Below are positions 1 to 5,311 of a stretch of 7,135 nucleotides of DNA, piece after piece. Source of the stretch: Deltaproteobacteria bacterium (lineage in GTDB: Bacteria; Desulfobacterota; DSM-4660; Desulfatiglandales; HGW-15); contig DAOVAK010000132.1 of assembly GCA_030671095.1 (NCBI GenBank), positions 1-7,135 on the forward strand, given 5' to 3'. Below the pieces are notes generated by a model that saw only the letters and a program-made list of their open reading frames with translations, made no database searches and was not told the origin of the DNA. Both the position numbers and the translations under genes were made by a program. How positions within the stretch are numbered: the stretch's first letter is position 1; each line of letters begins with the position of its first letter.

Positions 1-186
1 GATAGATAGACCGCGATTGATCATGGCCCCCGTACCCGAACCTCGACTGTCACAGTAGATGCAGCCCTTATCAGAAATCGTTCCATCCCTGTTGGGACAG
101 TTCAGCCCCGCATCTAGGGATATCTTCTGAACCCGCTCTCCAAATATCTCCTTTAGATAGGTATTGTAATCGCGATATCTTTTCAT
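1..186 (-). CDS. TIGR01212 (YhcC-like) family radical SAM protein, N-terminal part
   Basis: Reading the minus strand from ATG at 186-184 gives 62 uninterrupted codons that run off the left edge, so only the N-terminus is seen. It begins MKRYRDYNTYLKEIFGERVQ and continues with an LDAGLNCPNRDGT segment and GCIYC, then RGSGTGA. Cys30, Cys42 and Cys45 fit the atypical, widely spaced iron-sulfur cluster ligands of the TIGR01212/YhcC group, where the first Cys lies in CPNRDGT and the last pair is CxxC. Members should bind a 4Fe-4S cluster and S-adenosylmethionine; their physiological reaction is poorly defined, so no substrate is proposed. There is no strong Shine-Dalgarno before the ATG (a GGAA about 10 nt upstream). 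It is co-oriented with the permease at 418-1590 but separated by 231 bp with repeats, so a shared operon is doubtful. The family call is confident; the rest of the gene is unseen. Confidence 0.88.
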   Translation of the reverse strand, partial: MKRYRDYNTYLKEIFGERVQKISLDAGLNCPNRDGTISDKGCIYCDSRGSGTGAMINRGLSI

Positions 187-269
187 GACACGTGTTCCGT
201 TTATATGAAAACACGAGGAAATCTTATTTGAGATTGTCTAGTCGTCTTCATAGCTCAAGATCTTAGCAT

Positions 270-300
270 TTATCTAGATCCCTGCTTTCGCAGGAATGAC
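270..300. repeat. REP-like palindromic repeat (GTCATTCCTGC type)
   Basis: The stretch contains CCTGC-tttc-GCAGG (281-294), flanked by AGATC on one side and AATGAC on the other. On the minus strand it reads GTCATTCCTGCGAAAGCAGG followed by GATCT. This is the common intergenic palindrome style GTCATTCC(C/T)GC...GC(A/G)GGGATC known from many Gram-negative genomes. Similar but not identical copies form part of the inverted-repeat element at 2734-2918. It lies just upstream of the radical SAM gene. Confidence 0.6.
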
Positions 301-351
301 GCTAGCGTACGGCGGCCCATCTTGCGATGGAATAATGGATTTTTTGGAGTA

Positions 352-386
352 TTAGCCTTAGGCCTTGTGCCTTACGCCTATTGCCT
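352..386. repeat. Five-unit degenerate 7-bp tandem repeat
   Basis: Five consecutive heptamers can be read: TTAGCCT, TAGGCCT, TGTGCCT, TACGCCT, ATTGCCT. Every unit ends in GCCT; the first three bases vary. On the minus strand the unit is AGGCNNN. It sits about 30 bp beyond the stop codon of the 418-1590 permease, in non-coding sequence. No function is evident; heptamer arrays of this kind commonly vary in copy number. Confidence 0.65.
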
Positions 387-417
387 CTTATGGACCGTCC
401 CGGCCCTACTAGCCATT

Positions 418-1590
418 TCAGGTGGATCCGGGACAGCCGGTATCTTCAAGGTGAATGTGTGCGAATGGAAGGCTCTTCTCTGAAGGGCAATCACAGGCCG
501 TTCCCTCGACAACAGTTTTTCCACGCATTAATTTTGATCGGAGAGTGCGGTAGACCGGCCTGATGGACAAGGCCAACAGGACCACGGCGCCGCCCACTTG
601 CACCCAGGGCGGAATCACCTCTGTCGCATGACCCGCCATGGCTTGGGCCGAGACGCCCAAAATGGCATAGACCTGATCTAAGGCCAATCCAAAGATCACC
701 GCTGACAGACCAATGGCCGTCAGGTAAATGGCGGTCGCCCTTTTTCCCAAAATGCCCAGAAGCACCGTAAGGGAAGTGACGTTCGTTGCTGGCCCTACAA
801 GAAGAAAGACGAGGGCAGCACCTGGACTAACCCCCTTCAGAATCAGGGCTGCCGCAATGGGCGTTGAGGCTGTGGCGCAGATGTAGAGAGGGATACCCGC
901 AGCCAACATAATGAGCATAGAAGGCAGGCCGCCTCCTAGGTAGCGTGTCAACACATCTGCTGGAAACAGGGCCGTGATCAACCCAGCCAGCAGTATCCCC
1001 ACCAGGAACCAGACGGCTATGTCGTTCCACAGTTCGTTTAAGGCGTATGCCAGCCCTGCCCGAAGTTTTTCTGAAAAACTATGGTGAGAACGGTGATCCT
1101 CAGGCAGACATTCTTGGCCATCGCAGCAGCCATCTACCGGACAGCTAAGATCTGGCTTGACCTTACTCTCTTCATCCTCTTTGCTGAGAAGATTCTCTGT
1201 AAGGCCAGCGGCCGTGGCAGTGGCAAACGCGGCGGCTGGCCTGGCGATGGTCATGACCGGGTCCAGCAAGGCATAAGTAAGGGCCACAGAATCTACGCCC
1301 GACTCGGGCGTCGAGATAAGGAATGCCGTGGTCGCACCTTTATTCGCCCCTTGTTTTCTAAGTGAGGCTGCAGCAGGAAGGACGCCGCATGAACATAGGG
1401 GGATGGGGATGCCGAGCAGAGAGGCTTTGAAGACCGAACGAAATCTCCCCCGGCCCAGGTGACGGGCCACAGTGCCCGGGCTGAGGAAAATGCGCAACAT
1501 TCCGGCCACCAGGACGCCAAATATAACATATATGGAGGCCTCTTGGAGTAGTCGCCACGACTCCCCTAACATCTCAAGAAGAAAGCTCAT
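418..1590 (-). CDS. SO_0444-type Cu/Zn efflux permease (two-domain DUF318/ArsP-like)
   Basis: A 390-residue inner-membrane transporter made of two related halves, each carrying the short hydrophobic motifs of the DUF318/ArsP permease superfamily. In half one, CSCGVLPAAASLRKQG (66-81) is followed by STPESGVDS (93-101). In half two, ICATASTPIAAAL (237-249) is followed by GPATNVTS (266-273). About eight to ten membrane segments can be drawn. Between the halves is a soluble loop rich in metal ligands: CPVDGCCDGQEC (150-161) then His166, His169 and His170. The C-terminal tail adds Cys366, Cys368, His378, His380 and Cys386. This layout matches the SO_0444 family of Cu/Zn efflux transporters, so export of a divalent or soft metal is likely. 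The ATG has an AAGGG about 10 nt upstream. The gene follows the zinc-type ArsR repressor on the same strand after 125 bp, with no separate promoter evident, so co-transcription is likely. Metal identity is inferred, mainly from the regulator. Confidence 0.85.
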   Translation of the reverse strand: MSFLLEMLGESWRLLQEASIYVIFGVLVAGMLRIFLSPGTVARHLGRGRFRSVFKASLLGIPIPLCSCGVLPAAASLRKQGANKGATTAFLISTPESGVDSVALTYALLDPVMTIARPAAAFATATAAGLTENLLSKEDEESKVKPDLSCPVDGCCDGQECLPEDHRSHHSFSEKLRAGLAYALNELWNDIAVWFLVGILLAGLITALFPADVLTRYLGGGLPSMLIMLAAGIPLYICATASTPIAAALILKGVSPGAALVFLLVGPATNVTSLTVLLGILGKRATAIYLTAIGLSAVIFGLALDQVYAILGVSAQAMAGHATEVIPPWVQVGGAVVLLALSIRPVYRTLRSKLMRGKTVVEGTACDCPSEKSLPFAHIHLEDTGCPGST

Positions 1591-1683
1591 TTAAGCATTC
1601 CCTTCATCTCTCCACTTCGAAGGGCGTCACTCTGGGATTTCGTCGCCCCCTAAATGTAACCCGCTTCACGCCTTTACCTAGCT

Positions 1684-1700
1684 GATGGCGAGGAGCCATC
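1684..1700. other. Small hairpin between regulator and permease
   Basis: GATGGC-GAGGA-GCCATC is a perfect 6-bp stem with a 5-nt loop, lying in the leader between the ArsR gene and the downstream permease on the minus strand. No U-tract follows it, so it is not a standard intrinsic terminator. It could stabilise or partly attenuate the transcript, but nothing shows that it does. Confidence 0.3.
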
Positions 1701-1723
1701 TACTGTCTATCGGCTGAAGACCT

Positions 1724-2098
1724 TTATTCGCTAAGATGGTCCAGCCCCACCTGGATCATTTCTTCCACGTGATGATCATCCAGAGAATAGTAGAGTATTT
1801 GCCCATCTCGACGGCTTTTAACCAGGGCCAGATCCTTAAGGCGCCGAATCTGATGGGATATGGCTGACTCACTGAGACTTAAGAGGGCGGCCAAATCGCA
1901 GACGCACATCTCACCCTTCCTGAGCGCCATCGCCATCCTGAGTCGCGTCGGATCTCCCAGAGCCTTATAAATCAGTACGAGTCTGTCCACATCTCGATCT
2001 GGTATGGCCTCTTCCCTGGCCCTGGCCACTCTATCTAAATGAACCATCCGAACAAGACACCCATCTTCTTCAATCAAATTTGCTTTTCTGTTACCCAT
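1724..2098 (-). CDS. SmtB/ZiaR-type ArsR-family metal-sensing repressor
   Basis: Winged-helix repressor of 124 residues, counted from ATG at 2098-2096. The recognition region reads LAALLSLSESAISHQIRRLKDLALV, followed by the wing RRDGQILYYSL. The C-terminal helix carries Asp108, His110, His121 and Glu124 in a DxH-(10)-HxxE pattern, the same residue types and spacing as the alpha5 zinc site of SmtB. The helix-3 motif MCVCDL supplies Cys65, Cys67 and Asp68, and the N-terminus supplies Cys14 and His20, so the alpha3N ligands of SmtB/ZiaR also appear present. Metal-free protein should bind the operator, and Zn(II) (or Cd/Co/Pb) should release it. An 11-codon longer reading from TTG at 2131-2129 is open, but that TTG overlaps the -10 box, so it cannot lie in the transcript from the visible promoter. 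The ATG version also aligns almost residue-for-residue in numbering with SmtB. The Shine-Dalgarno is weak (GTGGA). It likely autoregulates and controls the permease downstream. Confidence 0.9.
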   Translation of the reverse strand: MGNRKANLIEEDGCLVRMVHLDRVARAREEAIPDRDVDRLVLIYKALGDPTRLRMAMALRKGEMCVCDLAALLSLSESAISHQIRRLKDLALVKSRRDGQILYYSLDDHHVEEMIQVGLDHLSE

Positions 2099-2110
2099 GA
2101 TATCCACTTT

Positions 2111-2136
2111 AACATCTGAACATATGCTCAATTATA
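2111..2136. promoter_or_regulatory. SmtB-like 12-2-12 operator
   Basis: The core TGAACATATGCTCA (2117-2130) is palindromic apart from one base pair. The wider left half-site AACATCTGAACA with a 2-bp centre resembles the 12-2-12 operators bound by SmtB/ZiaR repressors (from memory, the smt site begins AACACATGAACA). It lies directly downstream of the -10 box and covers the expected transcription start of the minus-strand regulator gene, an ideal position for repression. Sequence symmetry is seen; repressor binding is inferred. Confidence 0.75.
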
Positions 2137-2158
2137 AGCAAATTATCCATTCTGTCAA
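2131..2158 (-). promoter_or_regulatory. Sigma70 promoter of the SmtB-type regulator
   Basis: On the minus strand a consensus -35 TTGACA (2158-2153) is followed by a 16-bp spacer and a consensus -10 TATAAT (2136-2131). Transcription should start near 2124, leaving a leader of about 25 nt before the ATG at 2098. Such a strong promoter needs tight repression, consistent with the operator overlapping its start. Confidence 0.85.
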
Positions 2159-2231
2159 GGAAATAAGCAGAATAGGTTACCCGGCTACATACGACCAGGC
2201 TTTGACTAGACACCACAGGGGTCTGGAGTGA

Positions 2232-2244
2232 GGGCGTGGCCTCA
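2232..2244. repeat. 13-bp direct repeat, copy 1
   Basis: GGGCGTGGCCTCA occurs here and again, identically and in the same orientation, at 2983-2995. This copy lies in the divergent spacer between the two regulators, partly inside a GTGAGG-gcgtgg-CCTCAC stem (2228-2245). It could be a shared regulatory site or a trace of duplication; neither is shown. Confidence 0.45.
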
Positions 2245-2319
2245 CACTCGAACAAACAAGTTCCTTTACCAAACGGTATAGTGAACAATCACTTCATCCC
2301 GCATGACCAGGTTTTTTTC

Positions 2320-2348
2320 TTGACAGTATTTGGCTTTATGGCTATATT
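2320..2348 (+). promoter_or_regulatory. Sigma70 promoter of the second ArsR-family gene
   Basis: A consensus -35 TTGACA (2320-2325), a 17-bp spacer and a -10 TATATT (2343-2348, five of six consensus) lie upstream of the ATG at 2379. Transcription should start near 2355, giving a leader of about 24 nt that holds the ribosome binding site GGAG (2367-2370). Confidence 0.82.
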
Positions 2349-2354
2349 GCCATA
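2337..2354. promoter_or_regulatory. Inverted repeat around the -10 box, probable ArsR operator
   Basis: TATGGC-TATATT-GCCATA is a perfect 6-bp inverted repeat whose central six bases are the -10 hexamer of the plus-strand promoter. A dimeric repressor bound here would block RNA polymerase, so it is the best candidate for autoregulation by the 2379-2681 repressor. It differs from the SmtB-like operator at 2111-2136, implying two independently controlled modules. Confidence 0.6.
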
Positions 2355-2378
2355 TATGCAAAACTTGGAGCAGATATC

Positions 2379-2681
2379 ATGGTTCTGGATCTCTACAAGA
2401 TGAAGGCCCAGGTGGCCAAAGCCCTCTCCCACGAAAGCCGTCTCATGATCATAGATGCCTTAAAAGAAAAAGATATGTGCGTCTACGATCTGACCAAGCT
2501 GGTGGGAGCGGATCAGTCCACAGTCTCTAAGCACCTCTCCGTCCTCAAGGGTGCAGGTATTCTCGATGATCGGAAGCAATCGAACAAGGTCTATTATCAC
2601 CTAAAAACCCCCTGCGTGATCAACTTCTTCGATTGCGCCCTGGAGGTCATTCGCTCCAGATCAAAGCTCTCTACCATTTAA
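2379..2681 (+). CDS. ArsR-family transcriptional repressor (thiolate-type, permease-linked)
   Basis: A compact 100-residue winged-helix protein starting VLDLYKMKAQVAKALSHESR, with the recognition helix around DQSTVSKHLSVLKGAGIL (45-62) and wing RKQSNKVYYHL (65-75). Unlike its neighbour it lacks the DxH...HxxE zinc site. Its possible ligands are Cys34 (in MCVYDL, where the second Cys of the CxC motif is Tyr), Cys79 (in TPCVINFFDC) and Cys86. A cysteine trio fits sensing of As(III), Sb(III) or another thiophilic ion, but also redox sensing. The C-terminal TPCVxxFFxC signature is one I associate with ArsR proteins encoded beside DUF318 permeases, which fits the permease at 3014. GGAG sits 8 nt before the ATG. 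The strong promoter and inverted repeat just upstream suggest autoregulation. Family membership is certain; the inducer is inferred. Confidence 0.9.
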   Translation: MVLDLYKMKAQVAKALSHESRLMIIDALKEKDMCVYDLTKLVGADQSTVSKHLSVLKGAGILDDRKQSNKVYYHLKTPCVINFFDCALEVIRSRSKLSTI

Positions 2682-2693
2682 TTCAGTGAAGCT

Positions 2694-2713
2694 CCCCGCC
2701 CTAAGAGGCGGGG
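2694..2713. other. GC-rich hairpin after the ArsR gene
   Basis: CCCCGCC-ctaaga-GGCGGGG forms a perfect 7-bp GC stem with a 6-nt loop, starting 12 nt after the ArsR stop codon. There is no U-run behind it (CATCACCCCC), so it is not a canonical intrinsic terminator. It may cause pausing, protect the 3' end of a monocistronic regulator message, or be an end structure of a mobile element. Nearby TCAGCC-ggg-GGCTGA (2732-2746) is a second small perfect stem. Confidence 0.5.
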
Positions 2714-2733
2714 CATCACCCCCAAGTTCGGTC

Positions 2734-2918
2734 AGCCGGGGGCTGAGAGACCGTGTCGCAATTCGTCATCCCCCGCCAAAGGCGTCGGGAGATCCAGAAT
2801 GATTTGATGTATCGAGTACGGGGCAGGCTTGCGGGGCTCGCCCGGTCGAAGATTCCGACGCCTTTGGCGGGAAATGACAGTTTTGTCGAATTGCGACACA
2901 GTCTCTGAGGATCCGGCT
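2734..2918. repeat. 185-bp inverted-repeat (MITE/REP-like) element
   Basis: The ends are imperfect inverted repeats: 2734-2765 pairs with 2887-2918 at about 27 of 32 positions, including a perfect 13-bp block GTGTCGCAATTCG. Inside these lies a second inverted pair, CCCGCCAAAGGCGTCGG on the left (about 2771-2787) and its complement on the right (about 2854-2871). Each internal arm is itself a REP-like palindrome of the TCAT..CCCGCC...GGCG..GGGA style. No open reading frame of note and no obvious target-site duplication is seen. The rest of the 332-bp spacer (2682-3013) holds the hairpins before it and only the ribosome binding site and a 13-bp repeat after it. It looks like a non-autonomous repeat inserted between regulator and permease. 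Confidence 0.65.
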
Positions 2919-2982
2919 TTGCTCGGGCCCTTAAGGGTTCATCGGATGGGGCAAGGGGCTTAATAGATATCCTTTTGAAAAG

Positions 2983-2995
2983 GGGCGTGGCCTCA
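2983..2995. repeat. 13-bp direct repeat, copy 2
   Basis: A second exact GGGCGTGGCCTCA, ending 18 nt before the GTG start of the permease at 3014. It is preceded by CCTTTTGAAAAGG (2971-2983), a short symmetrical stretch. Its position in the permease leader makes a regulatory role conceivable but unproven. Confidence 0.45.
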
Positions 2996-3013
2996 AAATG
3001 AGAAGGAGTTGAA

Positions 3014-4186
3014 GTGAAAGAGCGTTATAAACTTCTACTTATTCTTGGCGTATTTGCTGCGTGTTATTTTGTACCCTGGCGCCATGCCATTCTTCAGCGC
3101 TCCTGGTTGGAGGCGCTAATGATGCTCCAGGAATATGCCCAGAAACATGTGTTGACCTGCTTGATCCCGGCCTTTTTCATTGCAGGGGCCATTGCCGTAT
3201 TTATTTCTCAGACCTCCGTCCTCAAATATTTTGGATCCTCTGCCAACAAAATCCTTTCATATTCTGTCGCCTCGGTCTCTGGAACGGTACTTGCTGTCTG
3301 TTCCTGCACGGTATTACCGCTCTTTGCCGGCATCTACACCAGAGGGGCGGGCATTGGACCTGCCACGGCTTTTCTCTATTCCGGTCCAGCCATCAATGTG
3401 CTTGCCATCGTGTTTACAGCGCGCATCCTTGGCTGGCAACTTGGCTTGGCCAGAGCCGTAGGGGCGATCCTGTTTGCCATCATCAGCGGGATTCTCATGG
3501 CCTTTATTTTTAGAAAAGATGATGCAGCCCGTGCGGCTGGACATCTATTTCTTCCCGACGAAGATGTGAAAGGACGAACGCTCCTTCAGGATTCACTCTA
3601 TATGTTGACCATGGTTTTGATCCTGATCTTTGCTGCCTTTGCTCAGCCTGCCCAAGAGTCTTCTGCTTCTTGGTCCCTCATTTTTGCCGCCAAGTGGTAT
3701 ATTACCGGCCTTCTCTTAGTTGTGCTTGCCGTTATGCTCAAGTCCTGGTTCACCCGCAATGAAATCCGTGATTGGTTGGACTCCACCTGGGGCTTTATGA
3801 AGCAGATCTTTCCCCTCTTGGGGGCGGGAATACTCCTGGCCGGTTTTATGCTGGGTCGGCCAGGCCACTCTGCGCTGATTCCAGAACAATACATCCACAA
3901 TCTGGTTGGCGGGAACTCCATAGGCGCCAACCTGATCGCATCAGTCGCTGGTGCACTGATGTATTTCGCCACTTTGACTGAAGTACCCATTCTTCAGGGC
4001 CTGCTAGGGTCCGGCATGGGCAAAGGGCCTGCATTGGCCCTCCTCTTGGCTGGACCCGCCCTTTCCCTCCCAAACTTGCTTGTCATAGGCAGCGTCATGG
4101 GGCTCAAGAAAACAGCGTCCTTTAGCATCATCATCGTTCTGCTCTCCACCGCCGCAGGCCTCTGTTACGGCAGCCTAATCGAATAG
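3014..4186 (+). CDS. ArsP/DUF318-type permease, probable metalloid or thiophilic-ion exporter
   Basis: A 390-residue polytopic membrane protein with two homologous halves. Half one contains CSCTVLPLFAGIYTRGAG (96-113) followed by YSGPAINVLA (122-131). Half two contains TEVPILQGLLGSGMGKGPA (322-340) followed by AGPALSLPN (346-354). About ten to eleven membrane segments are visible, split by a charged cytoplasmic stretch (166-190). The Cys96-Cys98 pair in the first membrane motif is characteristic of this superfamily, which includes ArsP organoarsenical exporters. Unlike the 418-1590 permease it has no Cys/His-rich loop or tail, so its substrate is probably different. The GTG start has an excellent AAGGAG 5 nt upstream. 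An ArsR gene upstream and a glutaredoxin-like remnant directly downstream match a recurrent ArsR-permease-thiol protein gene set. No convincing separate promoter is seen; it may depend on read-through from the regulator across the repeat-filled spacer. Substrate is inferred. Confidence 0.85.
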   Translation: MKERYKLLLILGVFAACYFVPWRHAILQRSWLEALMMLQEYAQKHVLTCLIPAFFIAGAIAVFISQTSVLKYFGSSANKILSYSVASVSGTVLAVCSCTVLPLFAGIYTRGAGIGPATAFLYSGPAINVLAIVFTARILGWQLGLARAVGAILFAIISGILMAFIFRKDDAARAAGHLFLPDEDVKGRTLLQDSLYMLTMVLILIFAAFAQPAQESSASWSLIFAAKWYITGLLLVVLAVMLKSWFTRNEIRDWLDSTWGFMKQIFPLLGAGILLAGFMLGRPGHSALIPEQYIHNLVGGNSIGANLIASVAGALMYFATLTEVPILQGLLGSGMGKGPALALLLAGPALSLPNLLVIGSVMGLKKTASFSIIIVLLSTAAGLCYGSLIE

Positions 4187-4188
4187 AG

Positions 4189-4278
4189 ACAGAAATAGCC
4201 AGTTATGGCGTATTCGGCACACCGGCAGTAGTGGTCAATGGTCGGGTAAAAAGCGTGGGGGAGGTTTTCAGAAGGTAG
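4189..4278 (+). pseudogene. C-terminal remnant of a TM0996/MTH895-type glutaredoxin-like gene
   Basis: Beginning 2 bp after the permease stop codon, in a different frame from it, the plus strand encodes EIASYGVFGTPAVVVNGRVK then SVGEVFRR and a TAG at 4276-4278. This is the typical C-terminal half of small thioredoxin-fold 'redox-active disulfide protein 2' (TM0996/MTH895) proteins, including the cis-Pro segment (GTPAVVV) and the NGRVKSVG turn. Intact members are about 75-80 residues and have a CxxC-type active site near the N-terminus; about 28-30 codons remain and the active site is gone. The frame is closed upstream by a stop at 4123-4125 with no ATG, GTG or TTG between, so it cannot be normally translated. 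It most likely results from a deletion joining the permease end to the middle of the third operon gene. Identification is by eye but distinctive. Confidence 0.75.
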
Positions 4279-4280
4279 AT

Positions 4281-5192
4281 TTAAGGCTTGGCTTTATCAA
4301 TTTTCTGAGCCATAACCACCCTGTGATAATGGCTGTAGTCCTTGAGTCGGACTTTTTCCCCGTAACTATTGTTCGCTTCAATCAGTCCGAAGGCCGTTGT
4401 GGTCTGTTCCGGGTCCATTTCCAGTAATATCCACCCAGCCGGGTTCAAGTGCTTCGGTGCCTCCTGAATGATATTTCTTATATAAACCATCCCTTCCTCT
4501 CCGCCATCAAGTGCTTGCCTGGGTTCATAGTCCCTGACTTCTGGAGGAAGGGAATCCATGGCCTCAGAGCTGATATAAGGAGGATTGGATACAATGATGT
4601 CAAAGGTGAGTTCCTGATTCGAAAGGCCCTGCCACATGTCACTATGTATGAACTCGATCCTCTCTTCTACCCCGTGCTTTCTTGCATTCCCTTTGGCAAT
4701 GTCCAATGCCTCCTGGGAGACGTCACTGGCCCATACAGCAACCGCCTCAAGCTCTCGGGCAATAGCCACGGCGAGAGCCCCGCATCCCGTTCCCAGATCA
4801 AGAATCCTCGTACACGGGCCCTCGGTCAGCCTATTTCCGCGGCACAAAGCGATCACCTGCTCTACCAGCAGTTCGGTTTCTGGCCTGGGGACCATGACCG
4901 GCGGGCCGACCGTGAAATCCAGGGACCAAAATTCCTGCACGCCTGTGATGTATTGAAGGGGCTCTCTTCTGAGCCGCCTTTTGATGAGTGAGCGATATCC
5001 TGCAACTTCCTGCTCATGAAGGGGTTGATCAAACCTGAGGTAGAGTTTTATGCGGTCGATGTTTAATTGGTGGGCTAAGAGACTTTCGGCACTCAAGCGA
5101 GGGCTTTCAATCTCCTTCTTTGCCAGGTAGTCTGTCGTAACTTCTAAGAGTTCTTTTATAGTCCAAGATTTCTGACGCACGGCAGTCCACAT
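4281..5192 (-). CDS. prmC: Peptide chain release factor N5-glutamine methyltransferase
   Basis: PrmC (HemK) uses S-adenosylmethionine in the cytoplasm to methylate the glutamine of the GGQ motif of release factors RF1 and RF2, increasing termination efficiency. The 303-residue protein has the family's helical N-terminal substrate-binding domain (about 11-95), the VPRPETELLVE segment (101-111), SAM motif I ILDLGTGCGALAVAIA (130-145), an acidic Asp at 157 (WASD) for the SAM ribose, and the catalytic NPPY (203-206). Length is normal for the family. An in-frame TAG lies directly before the ATG, so this is the first possible start although no good Shine-Dalgarno is visible. It lies 119 bp downstream of prfA on the same strand, the classic pairing of enzyme with substrate. 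Its stop codon is only 2 bp from the end of the convergent glutaredoxin remnant. Confidence 0.97.
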   Translation of the reverse strand: MWTAVRQKSWTIKELLEVTTDYLAKKEIESPRLSAESLLAHQLNIDRIKLYLRFDQPLHEQEVAGYRSLIKRRLRREPLQYITGVQEFWSLDFTVGPPVMVPRPETELLVEQVIALCRGNRLTEGPCTRILDLGTGCGALAVAIARELEAVAVWASDVSQEALDIAKGNARKHGVEERIEFIHSDMWQGLSNQELTFDIIVSNPPYISSEAMDSLPPEVRDYEPRQALDGGEEGMVYIRNIIQEAPKHLNPAGWILLEMDPEQTTTAFGLIEANNSYGEKVRLKDYSHYHRVVMAQKIDKAKP

Positions 5193-5311
5193 CTACGAAA
5201 ACAGGCAAGAATGACCCGACTTTTGGGCCGGAGATGAATGACATCCTCTAACGGGGGCACCGAGACCTCCATGCCGCCAGTGTAATAGCCTTTTGTTATT
5301 GAGGCATTGCG

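Noticed and set aside
381..563. 60-residue plus-strand open frame
   Set aside because: Mostly antisense to the 3' end of the permease gene and begins in the heptamer repeat; no motif or ribosome binding site.
2099..2131. Eleven-codon N-terminal extension of the SmtB-type regulator starting with TTG
   Set aside because: The TTG overlaps the TATAAT box and precedes the expected transcript start; the operator fills the rest, and the ATG at 2098 gives family-like numbering.
2694..2713. Intrinsic terminator for the second ArsR gene
   Set aside because: The stem is strong but is followed by CATCACCCCC with no U-tract, so it was listed only as a hairpin.
2734..2918. CRISPR-like or IS-encoded element
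   Set aside because: Only inverted, not regularly spaced direct repeats are present, and there is no transposase frame; it fits a small non-autonomous repeat better.
2938..2966. Promoter for the second permease (TTCATC, 17 bp, TAATAG)
   Set aside because: Both hexamers match the consensus poorly, so it was not called.
3061..3513. 150-residue plus-strand open frame
   Set aside because: It is an alternative frame inside the 3014-4186 permease, Cys/His/Leu-rich as expected from shifted membrane-protein codons.
4449..4991. 180-residue plus-strand open frame
   Set aside because: It lies wholly antisense to prmC, whose catalytic motifs are intact, and shows no recognisable domain.
5156..5272. 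38-codon minus-strand frame in the prfA-prmC spacer (starts MEVSVPPLEDVIHLRP)
   Set aside because: No ribosome binding site, overlaps the first codons of prmC, and matches no family I know.
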